Below are positions 59,401 through 64,000 of a stretch of 64,000 nt of DNA, one piece after another; the stretch's first letter is position 1; every line of letters begins with the position of its first letter. The stretch is from contig CP136064.1 of the NCBI GenBank assembly GCA_032622095.1, positions 254,450,484 to 254,514,483 of the forward strand. Direction: 5' to 3'. A program made the position numbers and the translations under genes. The notes beneath the pieces were generated by a model that ran no database searches, was not told the origin of the DNA, and saw only the letters and a program-made list of their open reading frames with translations. Source of the DNA: Siphonodentalium dalli. Lineage: Eukaryota > Mollusca > Scaphopoda > Gadilida > Siphonodentaliidae.

Positions 59401-62003
59401 CCACATTGTGATGGTTACAGTTATGCCCTGTGCCAATGCATTCTCTTATATATGCGAGTCGACCATAGGTCGCCTCCCATATATAAGAGAATGCATTGGC
59501 CTAAAAACCATTTTTTCTTACATTCTTTAATAATTTTATAATATTTTCTTACATTGTTTAACAATTTTTATAATATTTTTCTACATTCTTTGACAATTTT
59601 ATCATTTCTTATATGTGTTAAGCCAATGCATTTTCTTATATATGCGAGGCGACCTATGGTCGACTTGCATATATAAGATAATGCATTGGCACAGGGCCGT
59701 TCTGTTGGGTAAAGGGTTAAAAACTTAATTACCATTGTAAGTGATTTTAGACACAGCTGATATTTCAGAACACAAGTTCTGTCACTCGTAAATAAGAGAC
59801 GTGAATCATATTTAAATGTAGTGAACTACCTGAACTCATACTACTGCCGGAGACCAAACGCTTACACGCTAGCAGCACTATTCAATCGAACAGAAACAGA
59901 CACGTTACCAAGAATCTCTCAATCTTTATAAAACCAGATATCCTCGTGGAAATACGCATATAATTCACTTATATTATGAAATAGGTACATAATGTGATTC
60001 TGAAATAAGCAGATAATGGACTCTTACCCGTTATATTACCTCTTTAAAAAAGCGTACACCTGGACACTCGTGAGTTGGTTTCGTTGTGTCATTGTCATTA
60101 TCTGCTTAGAATCGGCTCGTTATGAGTCGATAATGTGACTAAAATCCAGGCGATTCTAAGCATATTATGTGCTGGTGTTCGTGAGAAAGGCTGTGTAAAA
60201 AGGTAATTGTTATATTCCGGACCTCTTGGGGCTACATTTAGGACAAACAAGTAAATCTCCTTCAAAACTATACCGACATAATATACATGTTGTTTTCACA
60301 TATACCAACACTTTATAAATAAGGACCACAACAACAATATAATAGTTTATGCCTATAGCTGCGCTCTCTGGTAGCACCACATAGGCTCAAAATCACTAAT
60401 CACACATGTCCAAAGTCGCACTGCAAAGTTCCTTAATTATACACTGTACCAGCTGAATTTTTAACACTCTGTGATATCTCATATTTGATGATCAGATAAA
60501 TAAATTCACGGTGATGGTAGTCAACTCACCTACATTTGTAGTTGATCCATTTCGAAACAGGTTATATCTGAAAATAAATTGAAAACCATGTATACAACTA
60601 ATACGCATATATTCCAAGTTTCCCCTCGACGTAAACTAACTAGTGAAATCGGTTGTGTTAATCTGTATTACGTTTAACCCCCGTGTTTTGCGAACATCAT
60701 GTGCCAATGCATTCTCTTGTGTATGGGAGTTCACCATAGGTCGCCTCGCATATATAAGAGAATGCATTTGCTTAACATATATTATTTTTTAATTGTTAAT
60801 TGTAAGAAAAAATGAAAAAAAAAAATTATAAAGAATGAAAGAAAATATGATAAAAATGGTTAAAGACAAAATTAAAATTGATGAAGAAAGTAAGAATAAA
60901 TGATAACAAAAATTGTTATATAATGTAAGAAAAAAAATATAAAAAATTATGAAAACGGTTAAAGAATGTGAGACAAATTGATTATTCAAAATTGTCACGC
61001 AAATGCATTCTATGGTCGACTCGCATATAGAAGAGAATTCATTGGCACAGTGGAGTTAGTACAAGTTTCCCTCGACGTAAACCAGCTACGGAAATTGGTT
61101 GAGTTACGTTTACGCCCCGTGCATATTTCTCTTTGTATCGGAGTTTAGCTGTGTTACCCGCTCTCCTAAAAGCGACAACAACTAATAATATGTCACAATT
61201 CTGACCAATTATTCTATATAACATTTATATTTGTTCTGAACTCCACAAGATTTTTCAACTGAAACCGTAAGTCACTCATTCCGTTGTTCTTGAGTCATGC
61301 ATTAATTTGCACGGTAAACTCAATTAAAACTGACACAAAATCTCGCCACAGGATATGGGCGTAAAGTCTCAATTGTGTTTTAAGTGGTTTAATTATGCAT
61401 GATTGTGTGTGTGTGTTCGAGATGTCGGTGTGATACACATGATTGGTTGGTTGTGTTTTTTCGTCGTTTCACGACGTTGTCAGTTTTACGGTTGGAGGAA
61501 TGACCACACAGGGAGTTAATTTGACCGGGAAATTACTCCACTGCGTGTATAGAAATCAACTAACGAACTTGCACAGATAAGCAAATCCCAATACCCTTCA
61601 GTTACGTGAATCACGAACCGCACTTTAGATCGGGGTTGGAACAAACTTCGTCGGCGCTGTACGGCATAGGACGGTGTAATATGCACTGAACACTATACCG
61701 ACATGACCACCGGGAATCCCTACAATTTATGTCGAGCGGAAACAGGCTTTAAAACATCGTAAATAGTTGGTATAAAATAGGACCGTGCATGGATATATTA
61801 ATCGTAGCGGACTGTTACTTTATTTCGGAGAAGCGGATAGACAGTTTTACTCACTTGGTGAATAGCATAGCATGGTCGTTAGGTATTGTTACATCAGATT
61901 CAATCCAGGTACGGAAATCATCCAGCGCCACGCCAGAGTCTACCAAATCACGTGGTGTCCCAGGCACACTGTTGCTAACGGTCCAATGTGAGTTGAGGGG
62001 ATC
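22558..62003 (-). CDS. MIG-17/ADAMTS-like secreted metalloprotease gene (3' twelve exons; 5' end not in view)
   Basis: Joined from twelve exons listed separately (62003-61855, 60567-60530, 56247-56142, 55517-55350, 52635-52503, 50210-50091, 44379-44331, 36056-35937, 32934-32815, 30464-30345, 26274-26155, 23453-22558). Seen directly: conserved borders for most introns, compatible phases at every junction, and a total of 2,139 nt that stays open to a single stop. Domain order is half of the metzincin catalytic domain with DHAMLFT, HELGH..HD and an IMA Met-turn, then an ADAMTS-type Cys-rich domain (GLWC, ADGTLC, CVAGVC), PLAC-like repeats, a Thr/Pro mucin tract and a Lys-rich tail. No TSP1 repeat was seen. 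Known: ADAM/ADAMTS proteases are secreted or pericellular zinc enzymes acting on matrix; C. elegans MIG-17 likewise combines protease and PLAC without TSP1. Inferred: an extracellular matrix-associated protease. Signal peptide, prodomain and the first half of the catalytic domain must lie upstream. Skipping the damaged 26 kb exon leaves the frame intact (672 codons plus stop). Confidence 0.88.
22640..23345. repeat. Coding minisatellite, 18-bp unit (PTTTTT)
   Basis: On the plus strand GTTGGTGTGGTTGTAGTA recurs about forty times with frame-preserving variation. All length changes visible keep the reading frame of the minus-strand exon, consistent with selection on the mucin tract. Confidence 0.9.
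24719..25854. mobile_element. Non-autonomous hAT-like element with 8-bp target duplication
   Basis: It is bounded by GATAGCAG at 24,711-24,718 and 25,855-25,862. The left end is CAGGCTAGAGGG and the right end inverted is CAGGGATGTGGCTAGAGGG, hAT-style CAGGG termini. The interior has poly-C tracts and near-repeats of CCCCTTGAGTCGGAATCACA, plus TGGAAATTTCC motifs. No transposase was seen. The duplicated segment at 29.7-30.5 kb keeps the empty site with a single GATAGCAG (30,008-30,015), which proves the insertion boundaries. It lies in the 3' intron of the metalloprotease. Confidence 0.88.
26155..26274 (-). pseudogene. PLAC-like repeat 4 exon with destroyed splice acceptor
   Basis: The frame is fully open and encodes GCEYGDKQSWCSTLTAGGC, then YQNDANCCQTC and a tail NPNFQAG, with all six cysteines in place. 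The two sister exons are preceded by CCACAG, but this one is preceded by CCACAT, so the AG acceptor is gone. The donor is also weak (GTGTGC). The next AG inside the exon is out of frame. The exon is symmetric (120 nt, phase 1-1), so skipping it removes 40 residues without a frameshift. Either it is a silenced exon or this haplotype carries a splice mutation. Confidence 0.7.
26310..26745. repeat. Interspersed repeat, GGGTTTATCGTCGTTTCAGC family
   Basis: Shares TCACGACGTTGTCAGTTTTA, ACTGCGTGTA, CACGAACCGCACTT-like, GTCGGCGCTG and ACCACCGGG blocks in order with 61,440-61,735. The first 60 bp also match 34,245-34,330 (GGGTTTAACGTCGTTTTCAG). The start is typical of abundant molluscan repeats as I recall them. 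Transposon type not determined. Confidence 0.65.
26815..27110. repeat. Interspersed repeat with TGACGTCA motifs, copy 1
   Basis: Shares CACGTGACTTCCG, CGGAAT/GGACCA, ATTAGTTTCATTTTGACCA, AACCAGCGAAGACGTCATGA and GGGCCAGATTCCAGACA blocks with copies at 43,070-43,340 (inverted) and 63,020-63,280. A fragment is at 31,225-31,300. Several CRE-like TGACGTCA cores are embedded. Confidence 0.72.
27605..27928. mobile_element. Mutator-like MITE with 9-bp target duplication
   Basis: TTTAGTTTG repeats at 27,596-27,604 and 27,929-27,937. The ends are near-identical inverted repeats of about 85 bp beginning GCTGAAGGGGTCACTATCAC, containing two copies each of GAAGGGTACACAGG. A 9-bp duplication with long terminal inverted repeats fits MULE elements, but other families cannot be excluded. 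It is non-coding. Confidence 0.82.
27999..28961. mobile_element. Non-autonomous hAT-like element (CAGAGG termini) with 8-bp target duplication
   Basis: ACTGTAGT flanks both sides (27,991-27,998; 28,962-28,969). The terminal inverted repeats are CAGAGGCGGACTGGCC and, inverted from the right, CAGAGGTGGACTGGGCC. A second internal copy of the left end occurs near 28,232. The right half carries the G-tract module TTCAAGGGGGGGGGTGCAAA twice, related in inverse orientation to the element at 24,719. No transposase was seen. Confidence 0.88.
29715..30480. repeat. Segmental duplication, copy 2 (carries PLAC-like exon 3)
   Basis: Partner of 24,440-26,290, without the transposon. The exon here keeps a good acceptor and donor. 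Confidence 0.9.
30345..30464 (-). CDS. PLAC-like repeat 3 exon
   Basis: 120 nt, phase 1 to phase 1. The acceptor is TTTTCCACAG and the donor GTACGC. It reads GCEYGDRASWCSTLTAAGC, then YLNDAACCETC and HNFSNPNLPSG. The cysteine spacing is that of repeat 2. Together with about 750 bp of downstream intron it is the partner of the 24.4-26.3 kb segment, which carries repeat 4. Confidence 0.92.
31444..31502. repeat. GC-rich hairpin element
   Basis: AACTATACACGACCCGAGCT, then CGGCGCTAGCGCGCCG, then the inverse ending TTATTATAGTT. A 59-bp palindrome with a GC-rich tip in AT-rich surroundings. Confidence 0.75.
31930..32280. repeat. Intronic duplicate, partner of 34,390-34,740
   Basis: TTAATTTGCATATATTTAGT, ATTCGAACTTTTATGTTGAT and GAAGCTGAGTTCTTCTACTT occur in the same order 2.4 kb to the right. 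A second matched pair (GGATGATATCCATTGTAATA at 33,300; GAATGATATCCACTGCAATA at 35,532) lies on the other side of exons 2 and 1, so these exons too came from one duplication. Confidence 0.82.
32815..32934 (-). CDS. PLAC-like repeat 2 exon
   Basis: 120 nt, phase 1 to phase 1. The acceptor is GCTTACCACAG and the donor GTATGT. It reads GCEYGDKHTGCSTLTAAGC, then YANADVCCQTC and PEFYNPNLPTG. Spacing is C-x8-C-x7-C-x6-CC-x2-C. It is very similar to repeats 3 and 4, so these copies are recent duplicates. Confidence 0.92.
35937..36056 (-). CDS. PLAC-like repeat 1 exon
   Basis: 120 nt, phase 1 to phase 1. The acceptor is ACACCAACAG and the donor GTAAGC. It encodes GCMGDWYMTFCMDVLPSSC, then YSNYDICCKTC and a tail NSSLPSG. 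Spacing is C-x8-C-x7-C-x6-CC-x2-C, the six-cysteine plan of the PLAC (protease and lacunin) domain found at the C-terminus of ADAMTS proteins and papilin. It is the most divergent of the four 120-nt copies, lacking the EYGD and STLTA blocks. Confidence 0.85.
36100..38300. other. Intron of the metalloprotease, including an (AT) microsatellite
   Basis: An AT dinucleotide run lies at about 36,387-36,408. The rest has no identifiable element. A 95-codon plus-strand frame at 37,006 shows no family. Confidence 0.6.
38322..38727. mobile_element. MITE with GGATTCGTCATC termini
   Basis: The left end is GGATTCGTCATCTCAGGTTT and the right end, inverted, GGATTCGTCATCACAGGTTT. The internal motifs GGTTTAAACC and ATTCGTCATCTCTGGTTTAA repeat. 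No transposase and no clear target duplication. It lies in an intron of the metalloprotease. Confidence 0.72.
39686..42760 (+). mobile_element. Degenerate Jockey/CR1-group non-LTR retrotransposon (ORF2: endonuclease + reverse transcriptase)
   Basis: Reading across frames gives, in order, an AP-endonuclease part (CFSETHLN at 39,686; VGDLNCD near 40,005; SDHLAMSV near 40,195) and a reverse transcriptase (NYRPISLISCVGKILEKVV near 41,095; SKAFDKVWH near 41,310; AGVPQGSVVGPLLFLI near 41,465; LYADNTCLI near 41,550). A C-terminal region (RPIMEYASIVWAGAP; CGNGEENAFHYFFDCH near 42,500) follows. No RNase H was seen. The 5' end is truncated inside the endonuclease and there are several stops and frameshifts. 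The active-site YADD is YADN. It ends near a short GAAACAAA-like repeat at 42,750. It lies in the intron between the Cys-rich exon C and PLAC-like exon 1, antisense to the host gene. It cannot encode a working enzyme. Confidence 0.9.
43070..43340. repeat. Interspersed repeat with TGACGTCA motifs, copy 2 (inverted)
   Basis: TTGTCTGGATTCTGGCCCGC to CCGGAAGTCACGTGAC is the inverse of the 63.0 kb copy, with the same block order. It is intronic. Confidence 0.72.
44331..44379 (-). CDS. Cys-rich domain exon C (RCVAGVC), GC donor
   Basis: 49 nt. The acceptor is GGATGTTTTTCAG. It reads RCVAGVCTDSAGAPAA plus one base, completing ADGTLCADHK-RCVAGVC, the family's k.Wcv.g.Cv block. The 3' border is CAG|GCAAGT, a perfect donor apart from GC for GT. 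The resulting phase 1 fits the PLAC-like exon at 36 kb, which begins G-C. It lies within a longer 133-codon open frame on the same strand, which I regard as incidental. Confidence 0.75.
45337..45811. repeat. Minisatellite, about 19 copies of a 25-bp unit
   Basis: The unit is ATGTCCCACATGTTCATAGT plus ATGTT, repeated with scattered substitutions (ACGTG for ACATG, TATGG for TATGT). A higher-order block seems to be re-duplicated, since the CACGTGTTCATAATATGG variant recurs at 45,466 and 45,716. It abuts the TTAA of the piggyBac-like MITE after 28 bp and lies in an intron of the metalloprotease. Confidence 0.95.
45843..46179. mobile_element. piggyBac-like MITE, copy A
   Basis: It is flanked by TTAA on both sides (45,839-45,842; 46,180-46,183). 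The termini are CCCTTTACCCAACAAAACGG and the inverse CCGTTCTGTTGGGTAAAGGG. TTAA duplication with CCC termini is the piggyBac signature. The right half consists of two head-to-head copies of a 75-bp palindrome (CCAATGCATTCTCTTATATA..). Confidence 0.85.
46190..46480 (+). mobile_element. Non-LTR retrotransposon ORF1 (gag-like zinc-knuckle) remnant
   Basis: The frame from about 46,190 to the stop near 46,477 reads LKVGYICILHKHFSYYTC, then CCKCPRYGHGQKC, CARFSAPDHGHTNC and CSVHKQQC. This is the V.VGyv.V..Yip.P.rC..CqryGH...C order of Jockey-group ORF1. The first knuckle is intact (C-x2-C-x4-H-x3-C). The second has Phe for its second Cys. Sequence after 46,480 is scrambled by stops. It begins right after the TTAA of the piggyBac-like MITE at 45,843-46,179. 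Confidence 0.72.
47200..47775 (+). repeat. Probable retroelement remnant ending GTGGAAACGACATTAAA
   Basis: A relatively GC- and T-rich block with long open frames on both strands ends in TTGTGGAAACGACATTAAAG. The same tail (GCGTGGAAACGACATTAAAC) occurs at about 50,857-50,877. A shared 3' end suggests a LINE or SINE family. The frames give no recognisable domain. Confidence 0.4.
48079..48152. repeat. Degenerate copy of the CCAATGCATT palindrome module
   Basis: GTGCCAATGCATCTATCCTA to ACAAGAGAATGCATTGACATAA. The arms match the module with several substitutions. Confidence 0.6.
49511..49958. mobile_element. MITE with inverted repeat GGTACTCAATCCGATCAGAC
   Basis: Left AGGTACTCAATCCGATCAGA pairs with right TCTGATCGGATTTAAGTACT. 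Its interior (about 49,538-49,920) is homologous to 52,835-53,250, a second, more decayed copy whose right end reads TCGTCGAATCGGATTGAGTA. Confidence 0.72.
50091..50210 (-). CDS. Cys-rich domain exon B (SGLWCKL ... ADGTLCADHK)
   Basis: 120 nt, phase 0 to phase 0, with acceptor ATTCCTTTAG and donor GTAACC. It reads SFYNGTTDGLCSGLWCKL, then NNCTTIIPADGTLCADHK. C..LWC and ADGT.C are the two most conserved blocks of the ADAMTS cysteine-rich domain. N-glycosylation sequons NGT and NCT are present. Confidence 0.93.
52503..52635 (-). CDS. Cys-rich domain exon A (NNCLIV ... EGQCQLTV)
   Basis: 133 nt between ATTATTCAACAG and GTAAGC. It starts P-NNCLIVQD, equivalent to the conserved ...G.CLl..P after the catalytic domain, and continues DLDIEGQCQLTVASDSRACM, equivalent to the YDa..QC.l.fG.....C block of ADAMTS Cys-rich/disintegrin-like regions. 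It ends at a codon boundary (phase 0). Candidate N-glycosylation sites (NTT, NLT) are visible. Confidence 0.9.
52835..53255. mobile_element. Second, decayed copy of the 49.5 kb MITE
   Basis: Shared stretches include GGTAAAACATTTTTAATTTG, TTGTTGAACAAAATGTTGAT and AATCGATTCTGATAAC in the same order and spacing. It is intronic, just right of Cys-rich exon A and immediately left of the 34-bp minisatellite. Confidence 0.65.
53338..54031. repeat. Minisatellite, about 20 copies of a 34-bp unit
   Basis: The unit is TACTTAATTGTGGATATCAT plus TTACCATCTATAGA. Copies differ by single substitutions, and one (about 53,560) is 2 bp short. It lies in an intron between the Met-turn exon and Cys-rich exon A. 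Confidence 0.95.
54455..54632. repeat. Tandem duplication of about 90 bp
   Basis: TAAACTTCGCAGAGTCGATT to GTAAAGATCGTGGCGTAAAC is followed by a near-identical second copy (TAAACTTCGCAGAGTGGATT to GTGGCATAAAC). Confidence 0.8.
54633..54757. repeat. Palindrome centred on CTTAATCGTTAA
   Basis: GAATAACAAATTTAATCCAC, then CGTGGGATTGGCGA, is repeated in inverse on the other side of a short loop. The outer arms AATATACGCATA also pair. Confidence 0.85.
55350..55517 (-). CDS. Metalloprotease exon with third zinc His and Met-turn
   Basis: 168 nt. The acceptor is TTCTTCTGTATTGTAG and the donor GTAAGT. Joined to the previous exon, the zinc motif is HELGHSLSLPHD, matching HExxHxxGxxHD except that Ser stands at the Gly position. 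It continues with DGTGANTC, KYIMASS (the Met-turn), LWKFSTCS and LTYIDGLG, the usual end of an ADAMTS catalytic domain. It ends CC|, giving Pro with the next exon. Confidence 0.95.
55699..55848. repeat. Palindrome of about 150 bp, intronic
   Basis: GGAACTTGAACATCATCCAA pairs with TTGGATGATATTCAAGTTCC, and inner arms around AACCGAGAA/TTCTCGGTTT and CGGTTTTAAAA also pair. It lies 100 bp before the SINE within the same intron. Confidence 0.8.
55904..55990 (+). mobile_element. tRNA-derived SINE head
   Basis: GGGGCCTCGGTGGCTCAGTC, then AGTTAGGAGTACAACTC, and GAGTTCTCAAATCC about 50 bases on. These are a clear Pol III A box and a B box with a two-base insertion in a tRNA-like layout. The 3' limit is unclear; the next exon of the metalloprotease begins 150 bp further on. 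It is intronic, between the HELGH exon and the Met-turn exon. It is not a functional tRNA because no acceptor stem closes. Confidence 0.7.
56142..56247 (-). CDS. Metalloprotease exon with the HELGH zinc-binding helix
   Basis: 106 nt. The acceptor follows a T-rich tract (TTTTTTTGTCGTTTGCAG) and the donor is GTGGGT. It reads GLAYLGTTC, then a short linker, then VEIVVAHELGH. His-Glu-x-x-His is the metzincin active site: two zinc ligands and the catalytic Glu. The Cys in GTTC is the usual disulphide partner ahead of the helix. The exon ends inside the codon after HELGH (AG|), so the third His ligand is on the next exon. Confidence 0.95.
56300..59285. other. Intron with repeat fragments only
   Basis: Contains ATGAAATAAGCACATAATTG words (56,560) that recur at 38,280 and 59,970-60,010. 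It also has a TAAT run near 57,970 and G-rich blocks at 58,180-58,240, 58,655-58,790 and 59,107-59,240 with GGTGGGTCC and GGAAAAAACTTTTTGGG, resembling the hAT-like elements. No exon supported. Confidence 0.55.
59294..59716. mobile_element. piggyBac-like MITE, copy B
   Basis: It has the same termini and TTAA flanks (59,290-59,293; 59,717-59,720) as copy A and is largely collinear with it. An expanded AT-rich centre of three degenerate ACATTCTTTAACAATTTTAT units separates the two palindromes. Confidence 0.85.
60530..60567 (-). CDS. Metalloprotease micro-exon (38 nt)
   Basis: A 38-nt exon between TTATTTTCAG and GTGAGT. With one base borrowed from each side it reads K-YNLFRNGSTTNV-G. This continues DHAMLFT exactly as the family does (DHAmLFTr.Dlf....G.A) and hands over phase 1 to the next exon, which begins GLAYLGTTC. 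It is too short to appear in any open-frame scan; the call rests on splice borders, phase and family alignment. Confidence 0.85.
60698..61050. mobile_element. Degenerate MITE with two palindrome modules around an AT-rich core
   Basis: Modules at 60,698-60,775 and about 60,990-61,050 flank 210 bp of A-rich sequence made of GAAAGAAAATATGATAAA-like units. The flanks carry a direct repeat (AGTTTCCCCTCGACGTAAAC near 60,617; AGTTTCCCTCGACGTAAACC near 61,065), so the insertion may sit between duplicated sequence. Confidence 0.55.
61440..61735. repeat. Second copy of the TCGTCGTTTCA repeat
   Basis: Collinear with 26,310-26,745 but shorter. It lies just before the first visible metalloprotease exon on the 3' side. 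Confidence 0.6.
61855..62003 (-). CDS. Metalloprotease exon 1 of those visible: catalytic-domain middle, ends in DHAMLFT
   Basis: 149 nt, phase 0 start. The acceptor is TTGTCCATTCAG and the donor GTGAGT. It encodes 49 codons including SVPGTPRDL, ALDDFRTWI and PNDHAMLFT. The last block is the hallmark strand of ADAM/ADAMTS catalytic domains just before the D-L-F segment. The final two bases (AA) are completed to Lys by the next exon. The preceding exon, which should carry the start of the catalytic domain, was not found in the 2 kb to the right. That stretch holds a LINE fragment and a repeat with TGACGTCA. Confidence 0.9.
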
Positions 62004-62269
62004 CTGAATGGACAAAATATATCGATAAATACTGTATGATGTCTATACGATTTTGTTATTCATAACTCATAAACAATGAGTTCATAACCAAAATGGTTGT
62101 GTACCTTATACTTTGGTTTTACCTGTATCGTCTCGTTACGTCTATAAATTATTATATTAAATGGAAAGTGAATATATGGAGAGTCGTGAGTGAGCTTAAT
62201 TCAATGGGTCGAATAAAGCATTCCGGTGATTCCTTGGAGGAGAGCGTATATACACTTGGACCATTGCAA

Positions 62270-62760
62270 CGCGCTTTTTCGTGGGAAGTTCACAGGAACA
62301 ACTAAATCGTCTGCAACATCAGAACTCAGCTTCGATTATTGTAGTGTGTGTTCCGAACTGCACCCAAACGTCTTAAATTTTGAAAAACCTACATTGGCTC
62401 CCAGTGCGCGCACGAATTGAGTTCAAGTTAGCAAGGTTCTCGTTACGCACGAATTGAGTTCAAGTTAGCAAGGTTCTCGTTACTTTCATTCCTCTGCTCC
62501 ATCATACATCTCGGACCTTCATACGTTGTATGCCCCAGGACGTGCTAACATATATACGTTCAAAGGAAAAGCAACTTCTGGCTGTTCCCGACAATTGAAC
62601 TTCGGATGTTCACATATGCCACACAAAGACTTAGTGTTTGGAACTCCATTCCTCTCGACATTCATCGTTCGCATTCTTTTGTCATCGTCAAACAACGACT
62701 GCAGACGCACCAATACAAGCTGTAGATAGTGGAATTGCATCATGCACCGTATCGATAAAT
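62270..62760 (+). mobile_element. LINE 3' fragment (post-RT C-terminal region), with 37-bp tandem duplication
   Basis: Frame-shifted reading gives ILKNLHWLPVRARIEFKL, the very common LhWLPv..RI.fKl block of CR1/L2-type ORF2 C-termini, then weaker matches to the YaPsR....L..P and WNslP blocks. A perfect 37-bp tandem duplication (62,409-62,445, 62,446-62,482) disrupts it. Short, 5' truncated and inactive. Confidence 0.7.
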
Positions 62761-63019
62761 TTGCTTGTGTGTTATTTTATATCTTCTAATGTGTGTACAT
62801 GCATATAACCAGCATATAGAGTCCCAACCGCTTCGATTTACACCAGGGATGAAGCCCTATATAAATGGTATATAGTATTATACATGTAAACATGTCAGCA
62901 GATACTCCAATGCGGACCGTACACTATGTGAATCACAATGACTTACTGAATGAATAACTTTTATAACAATGATTGCGCAACATCATTTTTTATATATCCA
63001 TCAGTGATTTTTCAAAGGT

Positions 63020-63285
63020 GGCAGGTATGGATTTTGGAGAAATTGTCACGTGACTTCCGGTTAGCAAATGTGTCGAAATTTCCAAAGCGCGGATTCGGAA
63101 ACGGACCATCGCGATGATGAACAAGAATTCCCTTGTGATTTTAGGCTTATTGGTTTCATCTAAACCAATTCCGCTAGTTAATGAAAACCAGCGAAGATAT
63201 CATGACACGGTATCTGACGTCATTTACTTCATTTCGAATTTGCGGGCCAGACTCCAGACAAGATTATCAAGATTGCACAATCCAC
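63020..63285. repeat. Interspersed repeat with TGACGTCA motifs, copy 3
   Basis: TTGTCACGTGACTTCCGGTT to GGGCCAGACTCCAGACAAGA, collinear with the 26.8 kb copy. Confidence 0.72.
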
Positions 63286-64000
63286 AAAAAGTCCTGTAAT
63301 ATCGTCTCCGCCTGGACCACTGCACGATGTTACTTAATTTATTCTTAGCGTTATGTCGCAGATAAAAGGCAAATTTGAGGCACAGCATGTGTGGTTGCCC
63401 CACAACGTGTCACGTACGATTCGTATTAGAATCGGTTGACGATTGTTCAAATTATCGCGCTAGCTGTCAAAAAGTCATAAAATTTGAACGAGGGGCGTAA
63501 CTCATTATATACACGGTTGACTTGGTTCGAAAAGGAGAGAAATATGTACAATGACAGTCTGAAAATGAAACATGAAATGGGTTAATGGGTTCTCGCGATT
63601 TATTTTTGAATGAACATATCGAAATATTTGCACAAGTCCAAAAGTTTATAATAATTACAAATATATTTCGCAACTATGTTGCTACGACTGACGGGATTGA
63701 ACCATCACTTCATGCATCATGCACGGGTACAACATTAAACGGTACCATTATACACACTGTAACCAAATCCCTAATCATCATTAACGTCAAGTGGGCCAGG
63801 GGACTGGGTGGTCAGGCATACATGATATCATATGTACAACAGAAATAACAATGAATTGAATCCCATAAGTGCCTTATTTTCATATATAATGCCATATAAT
63901 CATATGCCTTATTTTCATATATAATGCCGTACAATCATATGTCGGAAATGGCTACAAAAAGCATATTCCCTTACCCCTTACTGCTAAATCCATTTTCTCG

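Noticed and set aside
60789-60998. Hydrophobic 69-codon minus frame
   Set aside because: It reads through the A/T-rich MITE spacer; low-complexity artefact.
61100-62003. Search for the upstream catalytic-domain exon between 62,003 and 64,000
   Set aside because: No exon with phase 0 donor and ADAM-like sequence was found; only a LINE fragment and a repeat, so the 5' part is assumed to lie outside.
63660-63850. tRNA-like B box (GGTTCAATCCC on the minus strand) and a plus-strand frame ending WARGLGGQAYM
   Set aside because: No A box or cloverleaf can be drawn, and the frame has no splice borders; the resemblance to protease sequence is too short.

Overview
The window is nuclear DNA of an animal. 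It is AT-rich, has no dense operon-like coding, and its genes are small exons separated by kilobase introns with GT-AG borders. The protein families and repeats point to a lophotrochozoan, most likely a mollusc: a MIG-17/ADAMTS-type metalloprotease with PLAC-like repeats, a tRNA-derived SINE, and a repeat starting GTTTAACGTCGTTTTCAGCA. Species cannot be named from the sequence.

The main content is one multi-exon gene on the minus strand, running from 62,003 down to 22,558, with its 5' part beyond the right edge or unseen. Twelve exons were assembled by hand. Their phases agree at every junction and their lengths sum to a multiple of three (2,139 nt, 712 codons plus stop if all are used). In order they encode the second half of a metzincin (M12B/ADAMTS) protease domain, an ADAMTS-type cysteine-rich domain, four 40-residue PLAC-like six-cysteine repeats (each a 120-nt phase 1-1 exon), and one long last exon. 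The last exon carries a divergent fifth repeat, a mucin-like PTTTTT tract of about 230 residues and a lysine-rich tail. No thrombospondin type 1 repeat was found, so it resembles nematode MIG-17 rather than classical ADAMTS. Three oddities stand out: the zinc motif has Ser where Gly is nearly invariant, one PLAC-like exon has lost its AG acceptor (now AT), and one intron starts with GC.

At the left end (2,895-4,917, plus strand) are the last four exons of a trypsin-like serine protease homolog. The catalytic Asp and Ser are both replaced. One exon carries an 11-bp tandem duplication that shifts the frame, and another lacks a usable donor, so this copy is probably a decayed pseudoprotease gene. 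The catalytic-His exon was not found.

Between and inside the genes the window is largely transposon debris. There is a broken Jockey/CR1-like LINE (39.7-42.7 kb), an ORF1 zinc-knuckle remnant (46.2 kb) and a LINE 3' fragment (62.3-62.75 kb). Two hAT-like elements have exact 8-bp target duplications, one MULE-like MITE has a 9-bp duplication, and two piggyBac-like MITEs are flanked by TTAA. There are also several foldback or palindromic elements, a SINE and two minisatellites (about 19 x 25 bp and about 20 x 34 bp). The 5-30 kb part outside the exons holds two unassigned exon candidates (13.6-13.8 kb and 18.5-18.6 kb) and otherwise only repeats. The introns around the PLAC-like exons are visibly duplicated, so the repeat array grew by segmental duplication of exon plus intron.
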